A program made the position numbers and the translations under genes. Below the pieces are notes generated by a model. The model saw only the letters and a list, made by a program, of their open reading frames with translations, was not told where the DNA came from and did not search any database. Of a DNA stretch of 64,000 nucleotides, positions 31,982 through 44,003 are shown one piece after another. Positions within the stretch are counted from its first letter, which is position 1. Every line of letters begins with the position of its first letter. The DNA is taken from assembly GCA_036245805.1 (NCBI GenBank), contig BTRK01000001.1, positions 24,559,087 to 24,623,086 on the forward strand, read 5' to 3'. Origin of the DNA: Pristionchus mayeri (Eukaryota; Nematoda; Chromadorea; Rhabditida; Neodiplogasteridae).

Positions 31982-34900
31982 TTAGAAGCCTCGGGGAAAG
32001 TAAAGTACGGTAATAAGGGGCATATCGCTCTGTTGAATCGGCAAAAAATCCGTGGTTCGATTAAGAGGAGATTCCGCCCTACTGCAGCTACTAAGTGATG
32101 AAAAATGGCATTGGTAAGAGGTGGTCAGTCGCCGATTGTCGATATATCCATTTAGAAGCCTAGGGGAAAGTAAAGTAGGTGATAAGGGGCATATCACTCT
32201 GTTGAATCGGCAAAAAATCCGTGGCTCGATCAAGAGGAGATTCCGCTCTACTGCAGCTACTAAGTGATGAAAAATGACATTGGTAAGAGGTGGTCAGTCC
32301 CCGATTGTCGATATGTCCATTTAGAAGCCTCGGGGAAAGTAAAGTACGGTAATAAGGGGCATATCGCTCTGTTGAATCGGCAAAAAATCGGTGGCTCGAT
32401 CAAGAGGAGATTCCGCTCTACTGCAACTACTAAGTGATGAAAAATGACATTGGTAAGAGGTGGTCAGTCCCCGATTGTCGATATGTCCATTTAGAAGCCT
32501 AGGGGAAAGTAAAGTAGGTAAAAAGGGGCATATCGCTCTGTTGAATCGGCAAAAAATCCGTGGCTCGATCAAGAGGAGATTCCGCTCTACTGCAGCTACT
32601 AAGTGATGAAAAATGACATTGGTAAGAGGTGGTCAATCGCCGATTGTCGATATATCCATTTAGAAGCCTAGGGGAAAGTAAAGTAGTTAAAAAGGAGCAT
32701 ATCGCTCTGTTGAATCGGCAAAAAATCCGTGGCTCGATCAAGAGGAGATTCCGCTTTACTGCAGCTACTAAGTGATGAAATATGGCATAGGTAAGAGGTG
32801 GTTAGTCCCCGATTGTCTATATGCCCATTTAGAAGCCTAGGGGAAAGTAAAGTAGGTGATAAGGGGCATATCACTCTGTTGAATCGGCAAAAAATCCGTG
32901 GCTCGATCAAGAGGAGATTCCGCTCTACTGCAGCTACTAAGTGATGAAAAATGACATTGGTAAGAGGTGGTCAGTCCCCGATTGTCGATATGTCCATTTA
33001 GAAGCCTCGGGGAAAGTAAAGTACGGTAATAAGGGGCATATCGCTCTGTTGAATCGGCAAAAAATCCGTGGTTCGATTAAGAGGAGATTCCGCCCTACTG
33101 CAGCTACTAAGTGATGAAAAATGGCATTGGTAAGAGGTGGTCAGTCGCCGATTGTCGATATATCCATTTAGAAGCCTAGGGGAAAGTAAAGTAGGTGATA
33201 AGGGGCATATCACTCTGTTGAATCGGCAAAAAATCCGTGGCTCGATCAAGAGGAGATTCCGCTCTACTGCAGCTACTAAGTGATGAAAAATGACATTGGT
33301 AAGAGGTGGTCAGTCCCCGATTGTCGATATGTCCATTTAGAAGCCTCGGGGAAAGTAAAGTACGGTAATAAGGGGCATATCGCTCTGTTGAATCGGCAAA
33401 AAATCGGTGGCTCGATCAAGAGGAGATTCCGCTCTACTGCAACTACTAAGTGATGAAAAATGACATTGGTAAGAGGTGGTCAGTCCCCGATTGTCGATAT
33501 GTCCATTTAGAAGCCTAGGGGAAAGTAAAGTAGGTAAAAAGGGGCATATCGCTCTGTTGAATCGGCAAAAAATCCGTGGCTCGATCAAGAGGAGATTCCG
33601 CTCTACTGCAGCTACTAAGTGATGAAAAATGACATTGGTAAGAGGTGGTCAATCGCCGATTGTCGATATATCCATTTAGAAGCCTAGGGGAAAGTAAAGT
33701 AGTTAAAAAGGAGCATATCGCTCTGTTGAATCGGCAAAAAATCCGTGGCTCGATCAAGAGGAGATTCCGCTTTACTGCAGCTACTAAGTGATGAAATATG
33801 GCATAGGTAAGAGGTGGTTAGTCCCCGATTGTCTATATGCCCATTTAGAAGCCTAGGGGAAAGTAAAGTAGGTGATAAGGGGCATATCACTCTGTTGAAT
33901 CGGCAAAAAATCCGTGGCTCGATCAAGAGGAGATTCCGCTCTACTGCAGCTACTAAGTGATGAAAAATGACATTGGTAAGAGGTGGTCAGTCCCCGATTG
34001 TCGATATGTCCATTTAGAAGCCTCGGGGAAAGTAAAGTACGGTAATAAGGGGCATATCGCTCTGTTGAATCGGCAAAAAATCCGTGGTTCGATTAAGAGG
34101 AGATTCCGCCCTACTGCAGCTACTAAGTGATGAAAAATGGCATTGGTAAGAGGTGGTCAGTCGCCGATTGTCGATATATCCATTTAGAAGCCTAGGGGAA
34201 AGTAAAGTAGGTGATAAGGGGCATATCACTCTGTTGAATCGGCAAAAAATCCGTGGCTCGATCAAGAGGAGATTCCGCTCTACTGCAGCTACTAAGTGAT
34301 GAAAAATGACATTGGTAAGAGGTGGTCAGTCCCCGATTGTCGATATGTCCATTTAGAAGCCTCGGGGAAAGTAAAGTACGGTAATAAGGGGCATATCGCT
34401 CTGTTGAATCGGCAAAAAATCGGTGGCTCGATCAAGAGGAGATTCCGCTCTACTGCAACTACTAAGTGATGAAAAATGACATTGGTAAGAGGTGGTCAGT
34501 CCCCGATTGTCGATATGTCCATTTAGAAGCCTAGGGGAAAGTAAAGTAGGTAAAAAGGGGCATATCGCTCTGTTGAATCGGCAAAAAATCCGTGGCTCGA
34601 TCAAGAGGAGATTCCGCTCTACTGCAGCTACTAAGTGATGAAAAATGACATTGGTAAGAGGTGGTCAATCGCCGATTGTCGATATATCCATTTAGAAGCC
34701 TAGGGGAAAGTAAAGTAGTTAAAAAGGAGCATATCGCTCTGTTGAATCGGCAAAAAATCCGTGGCTCGATCAAGAGGAGATTCCGCTTTACTGCAGCTAC
34801 TAAGTGATGAAATATGGCATAGGTAAGAGGTGGTTAGTCCCCGATTGTCTATATGCCCATTTAGAAGCCTAGGGGAAAGTAAAGTAGGTGATAAGGGGCA

Positions 34901-35205
34901 TATCACTCTGTTGAATCGGCAAAAAATCCGTGGCTCGATCAAGAGGAGATTCCGCTCTACTGCAGCTACTAAGTGATGAAAAATGACATTGGTAAGAGGT
35001 GGTCAGTCCCCGATTGTCGATATGTCCATTTAGAAGCCTCGGGGAAAGTAAAGTACGGTAATAAGGGGCATATCGCTCTGTTGAATCGGCAAAAAATCCG
35101 TGGTTCGATTAAGAGGAGATTCCGCCCTACTGCAGCTACTAAGTGATGAAAAATGGCATTGGTAAGAGGTGGTCAGTCGCCGATTGTCGATATATCCATT
35201 TAGAA
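31982..35205 (+). repeat. 6-monomer higher-order repeat, 1016 bp, three copies
   Basis: Units start at 31982, 32998 and 34014. The private marker AAAATCGGTGGCTCG (CGG instead of CCG) occurs at about 32387, 33403 and 34419, exactly 1016 bp apart, and again near 36787. CGTGGTTCGATTAAG and CCGCCCTACTGC mark another monomer of each unit. The match breaks near 35205, where AGTTAAAAAGGAGC replaces AGGTGATAAGG. Confidence 0.87.
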
Positions 35206-37987
35206 GCCTAGGGGAAAGTAAAGTAGTTAAAAAGGAGCATATCGCTCTGTTGAATCGGCAAAAAATCCGTGGCTCGATCAAGAGGAGATTCCGCTCTACT
35301 GCAGCTACTAAGTGATGAAATATGGCATAGGTAAGAGGTGGTTAGTCCCCGATTGTCTATATGCCCATTTAGAAGCCTAGGGGAAAGTAAAGTAGGTGAT
35401 AAGGGGCATATCACTCTGTTGAATCGGCAAAAAATCCGTGGCTCGATCAAGAGGAGATTCCGCTCTACTGCAACTACTAAGTGATGAAAAATGACATTGG
35501 TAAGAGGTGGTCAGTCCCCGATTGTCGATATGTCCATTTAGAAGCCTAGGGGAAAGTAAAGTAGGTAAAAAGGGGCATATCACTCTGTTGAATCGGCAAA
35601 AAATCCGTGGCTCGATCAAGAGGAGATTCCGCTCTACTGCAACTACTAAGTGATGAAAAATGACATTGGTAAGAGGTGGTCAGTCCCCGATTGTCGATAT
35701 GTCCATTTAGAAGCCTAGGGGAAAGTAAAGTAGGTAAAAAGGGGCATATCGCTCTGTTGAATCGGCAAAAAATCCGTGGCTCGATCAAGAGGAGATTCCG
35801 CTCTACTGCAGCTACTAAGTGATGAAAAATGACATTGGTAAGAGGTGGTCAATCGCCGATTGTCGATATATCCATTTAGAAGCCTAGGGGAAAGTAAAGT
35901 AGTTAAAAAGGAGCATATCGCTCTGTTGAATCGGCAAAAAATCCGTGGCTCGATCAAGAGGAGATTCCGCTCTACTGCAGCTACTAAGTGATGAAATATG
36001 GCATAGGTAAGAGGTGGTTAGTCCCCGATTGTCGATATATCCATTTAGAAGCCTAGGGGAAAGTAAAGTAGTTAAAAAGGAGCATATCGCTCTGTTGAAT
36101 CGGCAAAAAATCCGTGGCTCGATCAAGAGGAGATTCCGCTTTACTGCAGCTACTAAGTGATGAAATATGGCATAGGTAAGAGGTGGTCAGTCCCCGATTG
36201 TCGATATGTCCATTTAGAAGCCTAGGGGAAAGTAAAGTAGGTAATAAGGGGCATATCACTCTGTTGAATCGGCAAAAAATCCGTGGTTCGATTAAGAGGA
36301 GATTCCGCCCTACTGCAGCTACTAAGTGATGAAAAATGGCATTGGTAAGAGGTGGTCAGTCGCCGATTGTCGATATATCCATTTAGAAGCCTAGGGGAAA
36401 GTAAAGTAGGTGATAAGGGGCATATCACTCTGTTGAATCGGCAAAAAATCCGTGGCTCGATTAAGAGGAGATTCCGCCCTACTGCAGCTACTAAGTGATG
36501 AAAAATGGCATTGGTAAGAGGTGGTCAGTCGCCGATTGTCGATATATCCATTTAGAAGCCTAGGGGAAAGTAAAGTAGGTGATAAGGGGCATATCACTCT
36601 GTTGAATCGGCAAAAAATCCGTGGCTCGATCAAGAGGAGATTCCGCTCTACTGCAGCTACTAAGTGATGAAAAATGACATTGGTAAGAGGTGGTCAGTCC
36701 CCGATTGTCGATATGTCCATTTAGAAGCCTCGGGGAAAGTAAAGTACGGTAATAAGGGGCATATCGCTCTGTTGAATCGGCAAAAAATCGGTGGCTCGAT
36801 CAAGAGGAGATTCCGCTCTACTGCAACTACTAAGTGATGAAAAATGACATTGGTAAGAGGTGGTCAGTCCCCGATTGTCGATATGTCCATTTAGAAGCCT
36901 AGGGGAAAGTAAAGTAGGTAAAAAGGGGCATATCGCTCTGTTGAATCGGCAAAAAATCCGTGGCTCGATCAAGAGGAGATTCCGCTCTACTGCAGCTACT
37001 AAGTGATGAAAAATGACATTGGTAAGAGGTGGTCAATCGCCGATTGTCGATATATCCATTTAGAAGCCTAGGGGAAAGTAAAGTAGTTAAAAAGGAGCAT
37101 ATCGCTCTGTTGAATCGGCAAAAAATCCGTGGCTCGATCAAGAGGAGATTCCGCTTTACTGCAGCTACTAAGTGATGAAATATGGCATAGGTAAGAGGTG
37201 GTTAGTCCCCGATTGTCTATATGCCCATTTAGAAGCCTAGGGGAAAGTAAAGTAGGTGATAAGGGGCATATCACTCTGTTGAATCGGCAAAAAATCCGTG
37301 GCTCGATCAAGAGGAGATTCCGCTCTACTGCAGCTACTAAGTGATGAAAAATGACATTGGTAAGAGGTGGTCAGTCCCCGATTGTCGATATGTCCATTTA
37401 GAAGCCTCGGGGAAAGTAAAGTACGGTAATAAGGGGCATATCGCTCTGTTGAATCGGCAAAAAATCCGTGGTTCGATTAAGAGGAGATTCCGCCCTACTG
37501 CAGCTACTAAGTGATGAAAAATGGCATTGGTAAGAGGTGGTCAGTCGCCGATTGTCGATATATCCATTTAGAAGCCTAGGGGAAAGTAAAGTAGTTAAAA
37601 AGGAGCATATCGCTCTGTTGAATCGGCAAAAAATCCGTGGCTCGATCAAGAGGAGATTCCGCTCTACTGCAGCTACTAAGTGATGAAATATGGCATAGGT
37701 AAGAGGTGGTTAGTCCCCGATTGTCTATATGCCCATTTAGAAGCCTAGGGGAAAGTAAAGTAGGTGATAAGGGGCATATCACTCTGTTGAATCGGCAAAA
37801 AATCCGTGGCTCGATCAAGAGGAGATTCCGCTCTACTGCAACTACTAAGTGATGAAAAATGACATTGGTAAGAGGTGGTCAGTCCCCGATTGTCGATATG
37901 TCCATTTAGAAGCCTAGGGGAAAGTAAAGTAGGTAAAAAGGGGCATATCGCTCTGTTGAATCGGCAAAAAATCCGTGGCTCGATCAA
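34353..37987 (+). repeat. Segment 34353-35619 repeated at 36721-37987 (offset 2368)
   Basis: Variant order including the CGGTGGCTCG monomer recurs 14 monomers later. It then continues with a 13-monomer offset (35884 with 38083), so one monomer was lost or gained. Confidence 0.72.
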
Positions 37988-40621
37988 GAGGAGATTCCGC
38001 TCTACTGCAGCTACTAAGTGATGAAAAATGACATTGGTAAGAGGTGGTCAATCGCCGATTGTCGATATATCCATTTAGAAGCCTAGGGGAAAGTAAAGTA
38101 GTTAAAAAGGAGCATATCGCTCTGTTGAATCGGCAAAAAATCCGTGGCTCGATCAAGAGGAGATTCCGCTCTACTGCAGCTACTAAGTGATGAAATATGG
38201 CATAGGTAAGAGGTGGTTAGTCCCCGATTGTCGATATATCCATTTAGAAGCCTAGGGGAAAGTAAAGTAGTTAAAAAGGAGCATATCGCTCTGTTGAATC
38301 GGCAAAAAATCCGTGGCTCGATCAAGAGGAGATTCCGCTTTACTGCAGCTACTAAGTGATGAAATATGGCATAGGTAAGAGGTGGTTAGTCCCCGATTGT
38401 CTATATGCCCATTTAGAAGCCTAGGGGAAAGTAAAGTAGGTGATAAGGGGCATATCACTCTGTTGAATCGGCAAAAAATCCGTGGCTCGATCAAGAGGAG
38501 ATTCCGCTCTACTGCAGCTACTAAGTGATGAAAAATGACATTGGTAAGAGGTGGTCAGTCCCCGATTGTCGATATGTCCATTTAGAAGCCTCGGGGAAAG
38601 TAAAGTACGGTAATAAGGGGCATATCGCTCTGTTGAATCGGCAAAAAATCCGTGGTTCGATTAAGAGGAGATTCCGCCCTACTGCAGCTACTAAGTGATG
38701 AAAAATGGCATTGGTAAGAGGTGGTCAGTCGCCGATTGTCGATATGTCCATTTAGAAGCCTAGGGGAAAGTAAAGTAGGTAAAAAGGGGCATATCGCTCT
38801 GTTGAATCGGCAAAAAATCCGTGGCTCGATCAAGAGGAGATTCCGCTCTACTGCAGCTACTAAGTGATGAAAAATGACATTGGTAAGAGGTGGTCAGTCG
38901 CCGATTGTCGATATATCCATTTAGAAGCCTAGGGGAAAGTAAAGTAGTTAAAAAGGAGCATATCGCTCTGTTGAATCGGCAAAAAATCCGTGGCTCGATC
39001 AAGAGGAGATTCCGCTTTACTGCAGCTACTAAGTGATGAAATATGGCATAGGTAAGAGGTGGTTAGTCCCCGATTGTCTATATGCCCATTTAGAAGCCTA
39101 GGGGAAAGTAAAGTAGGTGATAAGGGGCATATCACTCTGTTGAATCGGCAAAAAATCCGTGGCTCGATCAAGAGGAGATTCCGCTCTACTGCAGCTACTA
39201 AGTGATGAAATATGGCATTGGCAAAGAGGTGGTCAGTCGCCGATTGTCGATATGTCCATTTAGAAGCCTAGGGGAAAGTAAAGTAGTTAAAAAGGAGCAT
39301 ATCGCTCTGTTGAATCGGAAAAAAATCCGTGGCTCGATCAAGAGGAGATTCCGCTCTACTGCAGCTACTAAGTGATGAAAAATGGCATTGGCAAAGAGGT
39401 GGTCAGTCGCCGATTGTCGATATGTCCATTTAGAAGCCTAGGGGAAAGTAAAGTAGGTGATAAGGGGCATATCACTCTGTTGAATCGGCAAAAAATCCGT
39501 GGCTCGAGCAAGAGGAGATTCCGCTCTACTGCAGCTACTAAGTGATGGAAAATGGCATTGGCAAAGAGGTGGTCAGTCGCCGATTGTCGATATGTCCATT
39601 TAGAAGCCTAGGGGAAAGTAAAGTAGTTAAAAAGGAGCATATCGCTCTGTTGAATCGGAAAAAAATCCGTGGCTCGATCAAGAGGAGATTCCGCTCTACT
39701 GCAGCTACTAAGTGATGAAAAATGGCATTGGTAAGAGGTGGTCAGTCGCCGATTGTCGATATATCCATTTAGAAGCCTAGGGGAAAGTAAAGTAGGTAAT
39801 AAGGGGCATATCGCTCTGTTGAATCGGCAAAAAATCCGTGGCTCGATCAAGAGGAGATTCCGCTCTACTGCAGCTACTAAGTGATGAAAAATGGCATTCG
39901 TAAGAGATGGTCAGTCCCCGATTGTCGATATGTTCATTTAGACGACTAGGGGAAAGTAAAGTAGGTAATAAGGGGTATATCGCTCTGTTGAATCGGCAAA
40001 AAATCCGTGGCTCGATCAAGAGGAGATTCCGCTCTACTGCAGCTACTAAGTGATGAAAAATGGCATTCGTAAGAGGTGGTCAGTCCCCGATTGTCGATAT
40101 GTCCATTTAGACGCCTAGGGGAAAGTAAAGTAGGTAATAAGGGGCATATCGCTCTATTGAATCGGCAAAAAATCCGTGGCTCGATCAAGAGGAGATTCCG
40201 CTCTACTGCAGCTACTAAGTGATGAAAAATGGCATTGGGAAGAGGTGGTCAGTCCCCGATTGTCGTTATGTCCATTTAGAAGCCTAGGGGAAAGTAAAGT
40301 AGGTAATAAGGGGCATATCGCTCTGTTGAATCGGCAAAAAATCCGTGGCTCGATCAAGAGGAGATTCCGCTCTACTGCAGCTACTAAGTGATGAAAAATG
40401 GCATTGGGAAGAGGTGGTCAGTCCCCGATTGTCGATATGTCCATTTAGACGCCTAGGGGAAAGTAAAGTAGGTAATAAGGGGCATATCGCTCTGTTGAAT
40501 CGGCAAAAAATTCGTGGCTCGATCAAGAGGAGATTCCGCTCGACTGCAGCTACTAAGTGATGAAAAATGGCATTGGTAAGAGGTGGTCAGTCCCCGATTG
40601 TCGATATGTCCATTTAGAAGC

Positions 40622-43600
40622 CTAGGGGAAAGTAAAGTAGGTAATAAGGGGCATATCGCTCTGTTGAAACGGCAAAAAATCCGTGGCTCGATCAAGAGGA
40701 GATTCCGCTCTACTGCAGCTATTAAGTGATGAAAAATGGCATTGGGTAGAGGTGGTCAGTCCCCGATTGTCGTTATGTCCATTTAGAAGCCTAGGGGAAA
40801 GTAAAGTAGGTAATAAGGGGCATATAGCTCTGTTGAATCGGCAAAAAATCCGTGGCTCGATCAAGAGGAGATTCCGCTCTACTGCAGCTACTAAGTGATG
40901 AAAAATGGCATTGGTAAGAGGTGGTCAGTCCCCGATTGTCGATATGTCCATTTAGAAGCCTATTGGAAAGTAAAGTAGTTAAAAAGGAGCATATCGCTCT
41001 GTTGAATCGGCAAAAAATCCGTGGCTCGATCAAGAGGAGATTGGTAAGAGGTGGTCAGTCGCCGATTGTCGATATATCCATTTAGAAGCCTAGGGGAAAG
41101 TAAAGTAGTTAAAAAGGAGCATATCGCTCTGTTGAATCGGCAAAAAATCCGTGGCTCGATCAAGAGGAGATTCCGCTCTACTGCAGCTACTAAGTGATGA
41201 AAAATGGCATTGGTAAGAGGTGGTCAGTCCCCGATTGTCGATATGTCCATTTAGAAGCCTAGGTGAAAGTAAAGTAGGTAATAAGGGGCATATCGCTCTG
41301 TTGAATCGGCAAAAAATCCGTGGCTCGATCAAGAGGAGATTCCGCTCTACTGCAGCTACTAAGTGATGAAAAATGGCATTGGTAAGAGGTGGTCAGTCCC
41401 CGATTGTCGATATGTCCATTTAGAAGCCTAGGTGAAAGTAAAGTAGGTAATAAGGGGCATATCGCTCTGTTGAATCGGCAAAAAATCCGTGGCTCGATCA
41501 AGAGGAGATTCCGCTCTACTGCAGCTACTAAGTGATGAAAAATGACATTGGTAAGAGGTGGTCAGTCCCCGATTGTCGATATGTCCATTTAGAAGCCTAG
41601 GGGAAAGTAAAGTAGGTAATAAGGGGCATATCGCTCTGTTGAATCGGCAAAAAATCCGTGGCTCGATCAAGAGGAGATTCCGCTCTACTGCAGCTACTAA
41701 GTGATGAAAAATGACATTGGTAAGAGGTGGTCAATCGCCGATTGTCGATATATCCATTTAGAAGCCTAGGGGAAAGTAAAGTAGTTAAAAAGGAGCATAT
41801 CGCTCTGTTGAATCGGCAAAAAATCCGTGGCTCGATCAAGAGGAGATTCCGCTCTACTGCAGCTACTAAGTGATGAAAAATGGCATTGGTAAGAGGTAGT
41901 CAGTCCCCGATTGTCGATATGTCCATTTAGAAGCCTCGGGGAAAGTAAAGTACTGTAATAAGGGGCAAATCGCTCTGTTGAATCGGCAAAAAATCCGTGG
42001 CTCGATCAAGAGGAGATTCCGCTCTACTGCAGCTAGTAAGTGATGAAAAATGGCATTGGTAAGAGGTAGTCAGTCCCCGATTGTCGATATGTCCATTTAG
42101 AAGCCTCGGGGAAAGTAAAGTACGGTAATAAGGGGCATATCGCTCTGTTGAATCGGCAAAAAATCCGTGGTTCGATCAAGAGGAGATTCCGCTCTACTGC
42201 AGCTACTAAGTGATGAGAAATGGCATTAGTAAGAGGTGGTCAGTCGCCGATTGTCGATATGTCCATTTAGAAGCCTAGGGGAAAGTAAAGTAGTTAAAAA
42301 GGAGCATATCGCTCTGTTGAATCGGCAAAAAATCCGTGGCTCGATCAAGAGGAGATTCCGCTCTACTGCAGCTACTAAGTGATGAAATATGGCATTGGTA
42401 AGAGGTGGTCAGGCCCCGATTGTCGATATGCCCATTTAGAAGCCTAGGGGAAAGTAAAGTACGGTAATAAGGGGCATATCGCTCTATTGAATCGGCAAAA
42501 AATCCGTGGCTCGATCAAGAGGAGATTCCGCTCTACTGCAGCTACTAAGTGATGAAAAATGGCATTGGTAAGAGGTGGTCAGTCCCCGATTGTCGATATG
42601 TCCATTTAGAAGCCTCGGGGAAAGTAAAGTACGGTAATAAGGGGCATATCGCTCTGTTGAATCGGCAAAAAATCCGTGGCTCGATCAAGAGGAGATTCCG
42701 CTCTACTGCAGCTACTAAGTGATGAGAAATGGCATTAGTAAGAGGTGGTCAGTCGCCGATTGTCGATATGTCCATTTAGAAGCCTAGGGGAAAGTAAAGT
42801 AGTTAAAAAGGAGCATATCGCTCTGTTGAATCGGCAAAAAATCCGTGGCTCGATCAAGAGGAGATTCCGCTCTACTGCAGCTACTAAGTGATGAAATATG
42901 GCATTGGTAAGAGGTGGTCAGGCCCCGATTGTCGATATGCCCATTTAGAAGCCTAGGGGAAAGTAAAGTACGGTAATAAGGGGCATATCGCTCTATTGAA
43001 TCGGCAAAAAATCCGTGGCTCGATCAAGAGGAGATTCCGCTCTACTGCAGCTACTAAGTGATGAAAAATGGCATTGGTAAGAGGTGGTCAGTCCCCGATT
43101 GTCGATATGTCCATTTAGAAGCCTCGGGGAAAGTAAAGTACGGTAATAAGGGGCATATCGCTCTGTTGAATCGGCAAAAAATCCGTGGCTCGATCAAGAG
43201 GAGATTCCGCTCTACTGCAGCTACTAAGTGATGAAAAATGGCATAGGTAAGAGGTGGTTAGTCCCCGATTGTCGATATGCAGATTTAGAAGCCTAGGGGA
43301 AAGTAAAGTAGGTGATAAGGGGCATATCACACTGTTGAATCGGCAAAAAATCCGTGGCTCGATCAAGAGGAGATTCCGCTCTACTGCAGCTATTAAGTGA
43401 TGAAAAATGGCATTGGGTAGAGGTGGTCAGTCCCCGATTGTCGTTATGTCCATTTAGAAGCCTAGGGGAAAGTAAAGTAGGTAATAAGGGGCATATAGCT
43501 CTGTTGAATCGGCAAAAAATCCGTGGCTCGATCAAGAGGAGATTCCGCTCTACTGCAGCTACTAAGTGATGAAAAATGGCATTGGTAAGAGGTGGTCAGT

Positions 43601-44003
43601 CCCCGATTGTCGATATGTCCATTTAGAAGCCTATTGGAAAGTAAAGTAGTTAAAAAGGAGCATATCGCTCTGTTGAATCGGCAAAAAATCCGTGGCTCGA
43701 TCAAGAGGAGATTGGTAAGAGGTGGTCAGTCGCCGATTGTCGATATATCCATTTAGAAGCCTAGGGGAAAGTAAAGTAGTTAAAAAGGAGCATATCGCTC
43801 TGTTGAATCGGCAAAAAATTCGTGGCTCGATCAAGAGGAGATTCCGCTCGACTGCAGCTACTAAGTGATGAAAAATGGCATTGGTAAGAGGTGGTCAGTC
43901 CCCGATTGTCGATATGTCCATTTAGAAGCCTAGGTGAAAGTAAAGTAGGTAATAAGGGGCATATCGCTCTGTTGAATCGGCAAAAAATCCGTGGCTCGAT
44001 CAA
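40622..44003 (+). repeat. Duplication with 2671-bp offset, including a 130-bp monomer
   Basis: The run CATATAGCTCTG, CCTATTGGAAAG and the 39-bp deletion monomer at 40622-41332 recurs at 43293-44003. The offset is not a multiple of 169 because the segment contains a 130-bp unit. Confidence 0.8.
41040..41042 (+). repeat. 39-bp deletion junction in satellite monomer (first of eleven)
   Basis: AGGAGATT joins directly to GGTAAGAGG, removing the segment from CCGCTCTACT to GGCATT. The normal monomer has ATT at both edges of the lost 39 bp, so the deletion occurred between 3-bp direct repeats. Identical junctions are at about 43711, 44687, 51250, 52566, 53882, 59940, 60070, 60369, 60668 and 63502. 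Confidence 0.93.
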
